From positions 1 to 8,347 of the forward strand of contig DBFNRV010000087.1 of NCBI GenBank assembly GCA_048421225.1: a stretch of DNA of 8,347 bases, given 5' to 3'. Position 1 is the first letter of the stretch, and every line of letters starts with the position of its first letter. The translations under genes and the position numbers were made by a program. This DNA comes from UMGS946 sp048421225 (GTDB lineage: Bacteria > Bacillota > Clostridia > Christensenellales > CAG-138). This document shows, one piece after another, positions 1-6,325 of the stretch. The notes beneath the pieces were generated by a model. That model was not told where the DNA came from, did not search any database, and saw only the letters and a program-made list of their open reading frames with translations.

Positions 1-41
1 CTACTCGCTCTCCGATTTCGATGCACAGCGAGCTTGTGCAT
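1..41 (-). CDS. Start of an unidentified gene, cut by the left edge of the window
   Basis: Only 13 codons are visible, reading MHKLAVHRNRRAS. The case for a real gene is the signal before it: a perfect GGAGG (minus strand, 53-49) lies 7 nt before an ATG at 41-39, and the frame stays open to the edge. The visible residues are basic and match no family I recognise. It lies in the same direction as the five-gene cluster, 133 nt after the last stop, and I see no terminator between them, so it could be co-transcribed. The ATG sits inside the 5' arm of a perfect 11-bp hairpin, which would affect initiation. A chance SD-plus-ATG is the main alternative. Confidence 0.35.
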   Translation of the reverse strand, partial: MHKLAVHRNRRAS

Positions 42-45
42 CGAA
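17..45 (-). repeat. Perfect 11-bp hairpin with a possible H-type pseudoknot
   Basis: The arms TTCGATGCACA (17-27) and TGTGCATCGAA (35-45) are perfect reverse complements around a 7-nt loop (28-34). In the minus-strand RNA the loop bases 32-28 (CUCGC) are complementary to GCGAG at 8-4, just 3' of the hairpin. This would form a pseudoknot with an 11-bp stem 1, a 2-nt first loop, a 5-bp stem 2 and a 7-nt crossing loop. The ATG of the putative gene at 41-39 is inside stem 1, and its GGAGG is just outside. No run of T follows on either strand, so it is not a standard intrinsic terminator. The inverted repeat is seen directly; the pseudoknot and any regulatory role are inference. Confidence 0.7.
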
Positions 46-76
46 GAGCCTCCAATAACCGTCCTATGCGTCCTTT

Positions 77-118
77 ACAGTATAGCTCACCTAATGCTTT
101 CCTTCGTGCCTATACTGT
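77..118. repeat. 9-bp inverted repeat with 24-nt spacer
   Basis: ACAGTATAG (77-85) and CTATACTGT (110-118) are perfect reverse complements. They lie upstream, on the minus strand, of the putative gene starting at 41. One arm contains TATACT on the minus strand (84-79), which resembles a -10 box, but I find no convincing -35 at 16-18 nt from it. The pair could be operator half-sites or an RNA stem; nothing seen favours either. Confidence 0.5.
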
Positions 119-144
119 CCAACATGTTTGACAAACCTACACAC

Positions 145-162
145 AATGCGTATAATGCGTAT
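145..162. repeat. Perfect tandem repeat, two copies of a 9-mer
   Basis: AATGCGTAT occurs twice with no gap (145-153 and 154-162), 12 nt beyond the end of the double pseudouridine synthase gene. A short odd-centred palindrome, GTTTG-A-CAAAC (126-136), is nearby. Two copies are too few to call a microsatellite or iteron array. The role is unknown. Confidence 0.5.
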
Positions 163-174
163 ATTTATCTGCTG

Positions 175-1512
175 TCAGCGCACATCCGAAGTGCCAGCTA
201 TTAAATTAAACTCAGGGTCAACCGCAAGCTCATAATGTTTACCAAACAGGTCAAAGCCCATTCGCATGGAACGCAGCGAAATCCCCTTAGCCCTGTGTTC
301 ACGGTTAAACGCGCGGTCCCCATATTTATCATCGCCAAGCACCGGATGCCCGATATGCGCTAGATGCGCCCGTATCTGGTGCGTCCTTCCAGTCAGCAGC
401 TCCACCTCCAACATCGACATACCATCCGAGTACTCAAGCAGCCGGTATGACGTTATCATTTTTTTGGCTCCCTGCCTGGGCGAATCATAAACGCTCACAT
501 AACCCGACGCCGGGTCCTTTACCAAATATGCTTCAATAACGGCGCTAGAAGCTTTAGGGCGGCCCTTTACTATGCAATGGTAAACTTTATGTACGCTTCG
601 TTCACGCATTGAGGCGTCAAGGCCGCGTCGGGCTTTCGGATTGCGGGCGAACAGTACAAGCCCCGTTGTGGTTGCGTCCAGCCTATGAACCGCATATACT
701 TCGCCAAAGGCTGCCCTAAGCCTTGCCTCCAGCGTATCGTCACCGCCATCGTCAATCGCCACGCTAAGTCCGGCCTGCTTATCCGCCGCAATTACGTTAT
801 CGTCAATATAAACCAGCCTTACGCCGGCGAGAAGAGCCGTTAAATCGTTTGAAAAGCCGTTCCAGATCCCCCCTGTTGGGAGTGAAATGAACCGCATTGG
901 TACGCGCTGGGTAGGATGTTCAATTTCCAGCGAATATGCCCATAAAGCTATTTGTTGGCCCGCGGAGGCTCTGGGATTATACCTTTGATCGCCCCAGATT
1001 GGGATACCGCGTGACGCCAGCTGAACGCGTATCTGGTGATGCCTCCCAGACTCAAGCTCTATATTCAAAAGGGTCAGGCCGTTACGCGACGCTGCTGTTT
1101 CATAGCTCATCCGGGCCGGCTTGGCGCCTTCAACGCCTTCGGCGGATATCATGGTATTATTTGTATGCTCATCCCTATGCAGATAATCAAAGAGCACGGC
1201 TTCACGTTCAGGCGAACCCGTAACTAGCGCCGCATAGCACTTTTTTGCGCCTTTGCCTGAAAACTGGGATGAAAGGCGGGCCGCCGCCTTGGATGTTCTG
1301 GCAAACACCATAACGCCGCCGACAGGCCTATCTAGGCGGTGCACTAGTCCCAGGTAAACGTCGCCTGGTTTATCGTATTTTTGCTTTACATAGCCTTTAA
1401 GTTCGCTTAAAAGGTCGGGATCATTAGAACTGTCCTTCTGAACTGGTACGTTGGGAGGTTTTTCTACCACGAGAAGGTGATTATCCTCATAGATTATCTT
1501 CATCCTAGGCAT
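175..1512 (-). CDS. Tandem double RluA-type pseudouridine synthase
   Basis: This 445-residue protein carries two complete RluA-family pseudouridine synthase domains in one chain. The family converts uridines in rRNA or tRNA to pseudouridine using an aspartate in HRLD. Domain 1 (about 4-220) opens with IIYEDNHLLVVEKP and has HRLDRPVGG with Asp61, KKCYAALV near 90 and GRHHQIRVQL near 156. Its end (LP...IWNGF near 211-220) looks like the natural C-terminus of the short clostridial RluA proteins. Domain 2 (about 231-438) has VYIDDNVIAADKQAG, HRLDATTTG with Asp279, HKVYHCIVKG and GRTHQIRAHL near 375. Both catalytic aspartates are present. There is no N-terminal S4 domain, which many RluC/RluD-type enzymes carry. 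The start at 1512 overlaps the methyltransferase stop by 8 nt and has GGAAG 5 nt upstream; the ATG at 1503 is an alternative. The overlap suggests translational coupling. The target uridines cannot be told from sequence. Confidence 0.9.
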   Translation of the reverse strand: MPRMKIIYEDNHLLVVEKPPNVPVQKDSSNDPDLLSELKGYVKQKYDKPGDVYLGLVHRLDRPVGGVMVFARTSKAAARLSSQFSGKGAKKCYAALVTGSPEREAVLFDYLHRDEHTNNTMISAEGVEGAKPARMSYETAASRNGLTLLNIELESGRHHQIRVQLASRGIPIWGDQRYNPRASAGQQIALWAYSLEIEHPTQRVPMRFISLPTGGIWNGFSNDLTALLAGVRLVYIDDNVIAADKQAGLSVAIDDGGDDTLEARLRAAFGEVYAVHRLDATTTGLVLFARNPKARRGLDASMRERSVHKVYHCIVKGRPKASSAVIEAYLVKDPASGYVSVYDSPRQGAKKMITSYRLLEYSDGMSMLEVELLTGRTHQIRAHLAHIGHPVLGDDKYGDRAFNREHRAKGISLRSMRMGFDLFGKHYELAVDPEFNLIAGTSDVR

Positions 1513-2356
1513 ACCATCTTCCGCATGAGCCGCATGGAAGCACCAGCGAATTTCGGGTTATCGGAAGGCCGAGTTCACCGGATCCAATTTCACCGTTTCG
1601 TTTGGCAAGCGCCAACCTCAGCACATTTTCAACCGCAGAGGAGGAAAGGCCCGTCGTATAAGAATTCAAGAGAAAGAAATGGGCGTCTTTATCAAGAATT
1701 TTAACGCATTCAGTTACGAGCGTATACAGGCAGTCCTCTATCTTCCACATCTCGCCGTTAGGCCCCCTCCCGTAACTGGGCGGATCCATGAGTATTCCGT
1801 GATACGTATTGCCGCGCCTCTGTTCGCGTTTAACAAACTTGAGTACGTCGTCCACTATAAAGCGTATAGGGCGGTCGGAAAGACCAGATTCCAAAACATT
1901 GGCCTTTGCCCATGCCACTATTCCCTTGGCAGCGTCTACATGAACGACTTCGGCGCCGGCTAAAGCCAATGCGCATGTCGCCCCGCCCGTATACGCAAAG
2001 AGGTTGAGCGCACGAAAGGGCTTTTTGGCATTGTGAACTATAGACCTCATCCAGTCCCAGTTTACCGCCTGCTCGGGAAAGATTCCCGTATGCTTAAAAC
2101 CCGTGGGACGTACCAGAAACGTAAGGTCGCCGTAGCTTATCTTCCAGCCGTCTGGAATCTCACTCTTGTATTCCCAATGCCCCCCTCCAGCGCTTGACCT
2201 GATATAATGGGCGTCAGCGTATTCCGTGGTGATACTCATCGGCCAGATTGCCTGGGGTTCCGGCCTAAGCAGGGTTATATCCCCCCAGCGCTCAAGCTTT
2301 TCACCATTGCCCGAGTCGATTAGCTCATAATCCTGCCATCCATCTGAAAGAAACAT
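1505..2356 (-). CDS. Class I SAM-dependent methyltransferase, RlmI/RlmK-like
   Basis: A 283-residue Rossmann-fold methyltransferase related to the 23S rRNA methyltransferases of the RlmI/RlmK group (COG1092-like). Visible motifs are the SAM-binding motif I LNLFAYTGGAT (117-127), the acidic end of the second strand in VDAAKG (Asp141), VDD (168-170), the catalytic-type motif DPPSYGRG (191-198), and a C-terminal LPCGSCGRW (273-281). The first 80 or so residues do not look like the PUA domain of E. coli RlmI, so this is the short PUA-less form. The start is well supported: GGAGG lies 5 nt before the ATG. The stop overlaps the pseudouridine synthase start, which fits a joint role in RNA modification. 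By family the substrate is probably rRNA, but base and position cannot be given; other RNA or small-molecule substrates are not excluded. Confidence 0.85.
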   Translation of the reverse strand: MFLSDGWQDYELIDSGNGEKLERWGDITLLRPEPQAIWPMSITTEYADAHYIRSSAGGGHWEYKSEIPDGWKISYGDLTFLVRPTGFKHTGIFPEQAVNWDWMRSIVHNAKKPFRALNLFAYTGGATCALALAGAEVVHVDAAKGIVAWAKANVLESGLSDRPIRFIVDDVLKFVKREQRRGNTYHGILMDPPSYGRGPNGEMWKIEDCLYTLVTECVKILDKDAHFFLLNSYTTGLSSSAVENVLRLALAKRNGEIGSGELGLPITRNSLVLPCGSCGRWYA

Positions 2357-2413
2357 TAAATCCTCCGGTAAGGTAATATTTTTTAAGCTTTATTACAGCT
2401 GTATCGCAATGGT

Positions 2414-2432
2414 TTCCGGATTACAGCCGGAA
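2414..2432. repeat. Small hairpin in the 80-nt cvpA-methyltransferase gap
   Basis: TTCCGG (2414-2419) and CCGGAA (2427-2432) are complementary around a 7-nt loop. On the minus strand this comes just after the cvpA-like stop, but no T-run follows, so it is at most a weak pause or RNA-stability hairpin. Further along the same gap are the 8-bp palindrome ACAGCTGT (2395-2402) and an A-rich stretch after TTGCGA that could be a poor promoter for the methyltransferase gene. None of this is strong. Confidence 0.4.
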
Positions 2433-2436
2433 GGAA

Positions 2437-3144
2437 TCAGACTCCCGGCATCCAGCTCAGAAGGAAGTTGGATTTATAAAACAGCGGCGCGAAGGTAGAG
2501 CCGTCGACCAGTTCGTTTACAAAATCAAGCGATCCCAATAGCGTAAGGGCGACGGGAACAAGCATGAACACCAAAAACAGCACAAGCATTCCATGCAGGG
2601 AGGACGCCGCAACCGCAAATAGCGGATCATACGCCTTAAGCTTGGGCAGGGTATAGGCATAATCAAACCAGTTTATGGCGAACGCCAAAATCACCCTGAT
2701 GATCAGATACAACGCCAGGAATGAAATTATGTTTACGAAAACGTTTACCATGGTTAAATTAAAGTAATCGCCCAGGGTTGATATGTTCTCGTCCGCAAAC
2801 GCTTCCTTTGCTATATTCTCAATAATTTCCTTGCCGATTGGGTATGGGAGGTTTGAATTATTGATTATCTCATTGAGATCAGCGGAGGAAAGCGTAGAGA
2901 TGCCGCTTTTCGAAAGTTCAGAGTCGTTTATAAATTCCGAGCCTTCGGTGTAGTAGAGCATCATATTATACAGGTCCTCATTGGCCCGTATTGAATTGGA
3001 CATCACTGGCATAAAGACAAATGCAAGGATGCATGAAAGTATCAGGGCTATGGTAGAGCAGGCCGAATGCAAAAAACCCTTATACAATCCAAGAAGAATT
3101 ATAATGGCAAAAATGCCGATTACCGCGAGATCCAGAAGGTTCAA
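2437..3144 (-). CDS. CvpA-family integral membrane protein
   Basis: A 235-residue membrane protein with the typical CvpA opening, an N-terminal helix running into a glycine-tyrosine-lysine-glycine turn (LLDLAVIG...LGLYKGF, 3-24). Likely membrane segments are 4-22, 29-49, 132-158 and 178-204. A soluble loop of about 80 residues, rich in Ser, Asn and Glu (50-130), separates the two helical pairs. E. coli CvpA is needed for colicin V production, but in Gram-positive bacteria the family role is poorly defined, so I assign only the family. The start codon is TTG, read as Met; an AGGAGGAT ribosome site begins right after the upstream TGA and ends about 8 nt before it. It is only 15 nt from the DUF5711-like gene, so the two are almost certainly one transcript. 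Confidence 0.8.
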   Translation of the reverse strand: MNLLDLAVIGIFAIIILLGLYKGFLHSACSTIALILSCILAFVFMPVMSNSIRANEDLYNMMLYYTEGSEFINDSELSKSGISTLSSADLNEIINNSNLPYPIGKEIIENIAKEAFADENISTLGDYFNLTMVNVFVNIISFLALYLIIRVILAFAINWFDYAYTLPKLKAYDPLFAVAASSLHGMLVLFLVFMLVPVALTLLGSLDFVNELVDGSTFAPLFYKSNFLLSWMPGV

Positions 3145-3159
3145 ATTAAAATCCTCCTA

Positions 3160-4269
3160 TCAGCTGAAATTGCATTGATAGAGTACGCCCTGACGCTCGA
3201 CTATCAGCATGGAATCGCTAAGTTTGAGGGCGCCTGTAATTGGAGTATCAAATTGGGAAACGGCGCCAGGCTTTCCAGTATTTGAATAGGTGAGCACAGC
3301 GTCGGTAGTCACCACCACAAGCCTGCCGCCCATGGCGCATACAGTAAGGGTATTTGCGGGAAGCTGAATGCGGTGCGTGGAGGTATCGGCGACGTCAGTG
3401 TCCTTTACGCGGTAGAGCACCACCGAACTCATGGAGGAGTCGCCCCTATCGGAAAACACAAACAAAGGGTATTCGCCCTTTGCGGAATAATCTACAAGCT
3501 TGCGGCCATAGCACAGTTCACGGTAGCTTTCGGTATTTTTAACGCGGTCATACCTGATTAAATGGTCGGTTCCTATGACAAATATGCTGTTCTCTGTAAA
3601 CGCAACGTCCTCTACAAGCTGGTTTTGAATGTTTATCTTGCCGGTAGTGGCACGCTTTTTGGTATCATAAGTAGTAAGAATAGATATTGGCATCGACGCG
3701 CCTACATCGGTTTCGAGCGTCCAAAGCGTTTCGCCATTTATTGTATCAAAACCAAAATCCAGCGCGCTGGTCTGTGTAAAATCTATCCTGTCCGTCTGCT
3801 CGGAGTTTGAGTTAAATACCATAAGCGCGCTTTGATTATTCTCCTCTTTCAATACGGCTATATGGCCCGACCCGCATTTGGCGCTAATTACTGCGCCAGT
3901 GAGTTCTATCGGGTAAGCTGCGTTTATAAGATGTACCGCATTTGTATTATACAGTATTCCTATAGAAGGGGACGCGGCAAGCTTAACATCTGTAGAGCTG
4001 ACGCGCATTCTTGTGGGCTCGTCATTGCCGCTTTCAGTTAAAACCAGCTCTGAACCCTCAAAATAATAGAATCCATTCCCGCTGTAACAATAGTTTGTAG
4101 AGGCGTTAAAGGGCAATTCCGAAAGCTTTGCCGGAGAATCAGCGTTTAAGATAGACAAGGCGGCTATACCTGCGGCCGCCAGAACAATCAATGTAATGGC
4201 AACCAGTATAGCCCATCCCTTACGGGTGAGTTTTAGCCTTCTTGACGCTTTAAGGCTACGGTTGTTCAT
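3160..4269 (-). CDS. Membrane-anchored beta-propeller-like protein (DUF5711-like)
   Basis: A 369-residue protein with a basic N-terminus (RSLKASRRLKLTRKGW, 4-19), one membrane helix (about 19-41) and a large domain expected outside the cell by the positive-inside rule. The domain shows repeated short beta-hairpin units, for example GFYYFEGSELVLTES (66-80), GILYNTNAVHLINA (104-117), SIFVIGTDHLIRYDR (228-242) and GRLVVVTTDAVLTYSN (315-330). This pattern suggests a beta-propeller and matches what I recall of the DUF5711 family of clostridial proteins. The function is unknown. A longer reading from a TTG at 4281 is possible, but that TTG abuts the GGAGGG ribosome site, which is 5 nt before the ATG at 4269, so I chose the ATG. 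It lies 47 nt after the kinase gene and 15 nt before the cvpA-like gene. Confidence 0.65.
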   Translation of the reverse strand: MNNRSLKASRRLKLTRKGWAILVAITLIVLAAAGIAALSILNADSPAKLSELPFNASTNYCYSGNGFYYFEGSELVLTESGNDEPTRMRVSSTDVKLAASPSIGILYNTNAVHLINAAYPIELTGAVISAKCGSGHIAVLKEENNQSALMVFNSNSEQTDRIDFTQTSALDFGFDTINGETLWTLETDVGASMPISILTTYDTKKRATTGKINIQNQLVEDVAFTENSIFVIGTDHLIRYDRVKNTESYRELCYGRKLVDYSAKGEYPLFVFSDRGDSSMSSVVLYRVKDTDVADTSTHRIQLPANTLTVCAMGGRLVVVTTDAVLTYSNTGKPGAVSQFDTPITGALKLSDSMLIVERQGVLYQCNFS

Positions 4270-4316
4270 AGGGCCCTCCAATGGTTGGATAAGCGGCTGT
4301 CATCCGCCTATTAACT

Positions 4317-5198
4317 TTAATCTGGGACAAAGATATTCAGTGCCCCTGGGATTATCCCGAATGTTACGGGCGTGCTGGAACCAAGCTCGCCGTCGAGGTT
4401 GATGCTGTGGTTTACGGAGCTCTCGACTCTAAGCTCCCTTGCCGGAAAATAATCTACAGGCTTTTTATTTATATGGCGCCCTTTTATAAAAGCGGGGAGC
4501 AGCGATAATAACTTTATCAGACCCACTTTTTTTATCAGACACACGTCAAGCTTGCCGTCGAACGGGTCGGATGAAGGGGAAACATTCATTCCTCCTCCAT
4601 AATGGGTTCCGTTGGCTACTGCTACAAGCAAGGCTTCCGCATAGATTTCCCTGTCGCCGGCAGTCAGGTGCACGCGAATTGGCTTTAGCGACAGCAGCGC
4701 CTGAATAACTCCTAAGATATAGGGCAGCATCCCTCCAAAGCGGCGCTTGAACTTTTCGGTGTGAACTAATACCTCGGTGTCAAATCCGAAGCCGGCCACG
4801 TTTGTAAAAGCACATCCGTTGGCTACCCCCATGTCCATGGGCCGGACGCATCCCCCGAACAGGACGTTAAGCGCTCCATTGGGATCAAACGGGATTTTCA
4901 GGGCTCTGGCAAGGTCGTTGCCGGTACCAAATGGAAGTATTCCCATGGTGACGTCCCCGCGCCCCATAATTACCTGGGCTGCTTCTCGAACCGTGCCGTC
5001 GCCTCCGACAGCTACGATCTTTTTATGGCCAACCTCGATGGCGGTCCGGACGAGTTCCGAAACATGCCCCGATTCCTTACTGAAAACGTGAGTATAAACT
5101 ATCCCCTCTTTGTCCATGATATCCTGCGCTCGGCTGAAAAGCCGCTTGGAATGGCCAGCACCGGCAATGGGATTGACGATAAAGTGGTAATTATCCAT
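4317..5198 (-). CDS. Diacylglycerol/lipid kinase, DgkB/YegS type
   Basis: A 293-residue soluble lipid kinase with the DAGK catalytic fold. Members use ATP to phosphorylate diacylglycerol to phosphatidic acid, recycling lipid released by lipoteichoic acid synthesis in Gram-positive bacteria; some relatives act on other lipids. Motifs in order are the N-terminal FIVNPIAGAG (6-15), the nucleotide-binding GGDGT (65-69), PFGTGND (89-95), NGTHYGGGM (196-204), DPFDGKLDV (211-219), and NLDGE (267-271) with the likely catalytic Glu271. Length is normal for the family. An in-frame GTG at 5270 would add 24 residues, but they would lie upstream of the predicted promoter start, and GGAGGG sits 3-4 nt before the ATG at 5198, so the shorter form is preferred. 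It is the first gene of the minus-strand cluster. Confidence 0.88.
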   Translation of the reverse strand: MDNYHFIVNPIAGAGHSKRLFSRAQDIMDKEGIVYTHVFSKESGHVSELVRTAIEVGHKKIVAVGGDGTVREAAQVIMGRGDVTMGILPFGTGNDLARALKIPFDPNGALNVLFGGCVRPMDMGVANGCAFTNVAGFGFDTEVLVHTEKFKRRFGGMLPYILGVIQALLSLKPIRVHLTAGDREIYAEALLVAVANGTHYGGGMNVSPSSDPFDGKLDVCLIKKVGLIKLLSLLPAFIKGRHINKKPVDYFPARELRVESSVNHSINLDGELGSSTPVTFGIIPGALNIFVPD

Positions 5199-5235
5199 AC
5201 GCCCTCCGGTAGCGAAGAAATACATGGCAACTCTT

Positions 5236-5264
5236 ATGATAGTATAAAATGGGCAAAATGTACA
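5236..5264 (-). promoter_or_regulatory. Likely sigma-A-type promoter for the five-gene minus-strand cluster
   Basis: On the minus strand TGTACA (5264-5259) and TATCAT (5241-5236) are separated by 17 nt, matching 4 of 6 and 5 of 6 of the consensus. Transcription would begin near 5229, about 30 nt before the kinase ATG. A neighbouring TATACT (5246-5241) is an alternative -10 with a poorer -35. Confidence 0.45.
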
Positions 5265-5304
5265 GCGCACATGTGTTAAATTGATATGACAGGGTAAAAC
5301 CTGC

Positions 5305-5316
5305 TGCCGCGCGGCA
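5305..5316. promoter_or_regulatory. 12-bp GC-rich palindrome between divergent promoters
   Basis: TGCCGCGCGGCA is a perfect palindrome near the middle of an otherwise AT-leaning divergent intergenic region, about 30 nt upstream of the dapF -35 and 40 nt upstream of the kinase -35. It could be a dimeric regulator site acting on both promoters. No regulator gene is in view, so this is inference. Confidence 0.35.
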
Positions 5317-5345
5317 TGATTATTTCAGCTTTATAGTAGGGGTTG

Positions 5346-5374
5346 TTGTGGATTGAATCGATGTAGAGTATAAT
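5346..5374 (+). promoter_or_regulatory. Likely sigma-A-type promoter of dapF
   Basis: TTGTGG (5346-5351) and a perfect TATAAT (5369-5374) are separated by 17 nt. Transcription would start near 5381, giving a leader of about 32 nt that includes the AAGGAG ribosome site at 5395-5400. Confidence 0.6.
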
Positions 5375-5412
5375 ACAATGACGTTTCAAAGCAAAAGGAG
5401 TCCATTTGGCCA

Positions 5413-6243
5413 ATGCTTAGCTTTAATAAATCCCACGGGTTGGGAAACGACTTCATAATAATTGACGACCGTGAAGAGGAAGTGTCCGATTATGCTTCCT
5501 TGGCGAGACGGCTGTGCAACCGGTTTACAGGCGTAGGCGCGGACGGGCTTTTGGTGCTGCTCAAATCCCACGCATGTAATGTAAGGATGAGAATATTCAA
5601 CAGCGACGGCAGCGAAGCCCAGATGTGCGGCAACGGCATACGGTGTTTTGCTAAATACGTGTACGAAAAGGGTATTGTAACAGAGCCGGAATTCAGCGTG
5701 GAAACAAGGGGCGGAGTAATGCGTCCCCGCCTTAACCTCAACCGCAACGCTGTTGAAAGCGTAACCGTGGATATGGGTACGCCGATGTTTGGGCGCGCTT
5801 CCATACCAATGCTGGGCAAGGGGCGCTTCTTGATGCAAAAAATCAAGGTGCTTAACCGTGAATTTACTGTCTCAAGCATGTTTATGACGATCCCGCATAC
5901 GGTGGCGTTTGTCGACGATATAGGTTCGATAGACGTGGGCCGGTATGGTCCGGCTATTGAACGCCACCCCCTGTACCCCGAAGGCACGAATGTCAACTTT
6001 GTTCAGGTGCTTGACTCGGGCTCTATAGCGGCAAGGCCATGGGAGCGCGGCTGCGGAATCACTCTCGCGTGCGGCACAGGGGCCTCCGCCTCCGCTGTAG
6101 CGTGCGCTCTGGCCGGGTTGACGCGCAGGCGCGTAAGCGTAAACCTTGAACTTGGCAAGCTGGAGATACTGTATTCCCCAAGTGGAAGGGTATACATGAC
6201 GGGGCCTGCCGAGAATGTTTTTAAAGGTACTATAGACCTATAG
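5413..6243 (+). CDS. dapF: Diaminopimelate epimerase
   Basis: A 276-residue enzyme that interconverts LL- and meso-diaminopimelate without a cofactor, the last step before lysine and the source of the peptidoglycan cross-linking residue. The opening SHGLGNDFI (7-15) is diagnostic. The two catalytic cysteines are present in MCGNG (Cys72) and ACGTG (Cys220), with the substrate-contacting segments NSDGSE (63-68), GTNVNF (191-196) and WERGCGIT (210-217). Length matches the family. The usual MGNPH segment reads MTIPH (158-162), so the Asn that contacts substrate in E. coli DapF is Ile here; other DapF proteins also vary at this place. The ATG fits the conserved N-terminus, although the AAGGAG site is 12 nt away, longer than usual. 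It has its own promoter, and no other diaminopimelate gene is beside it. Confidence 0.95.
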   Translation: MLSFNKSHGLGNDFIIIDDREEEVSDYASLARRLCNRFTGVGADGLLVLLKSHACNVRMRIFNSDGSEAQMCGNGIRCFAKYVYEKGIVTEPEFSVETRGGVMRPRLNLNRNAVESVTVDMGTPMFGRASIPMLGKGRFLMQKIKVLNREFTVSSMFMTIPHTVAFVDDIGSIDVGRYGPAIERHPLYPEGTNVNFVQVLDSGSIAARPWERGCGITLACGTGASASAVACALAGLTRRRVSVNLELGKLEILYSPSGRVYMTGPAENVFKGTIDL

Positions 6244-6325
6244 ATATTTTGGCAATACTGAAAGGGGGCAATTAGATAAATAGGCACAGATCTATGCATT
6301 AATGTATTATATAATGTCGTATTTG

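Noticed and set aside
17..45. Hairpin as the intrinsic terminator of the minus-strand cluster
   Set aside because: The stem is strong, but neither strand has a T-run after it, and it lies beyond a ribosome site and start codon in the same direction.
936..1227. Plus-strand open frames opposite the pseudouridine synthase
   Set aside because: They are overlapped by a protein with two full sets of family motifs; their translations are unrelated to any family I recognise.
4270..4281. Longer start of the DUF5711-like gene at TTG 4281
   Set aside because: The TTG abuts the GGAGGG ribosome site, which is properly spaced for the ATG at 4269; the extra four residues would come from the ribosome site itself.
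5199..5270. GTG start at 5270 extending the lipid kinase by 24 residues
   Set aside because: The extension is not part of the family fold, which begins at MDNYHFIVNP, and it would cover the predicted promoter.
5386..5838. 150-codon open frame on the minus strand opposite dapF
   Set aside because: It lies wholly antisense to a certain gene with clear catalytic motifs, has no ribosome site that I can see, and its translation looks like a composition-driven shadow.
5490..5996. 168-codon open frame on the minus strand opposite dapF
   Set aside because: Antisense to the same gene, with low-complexity Ser/Pro/Thr-rich translation typical of a shadow frame.
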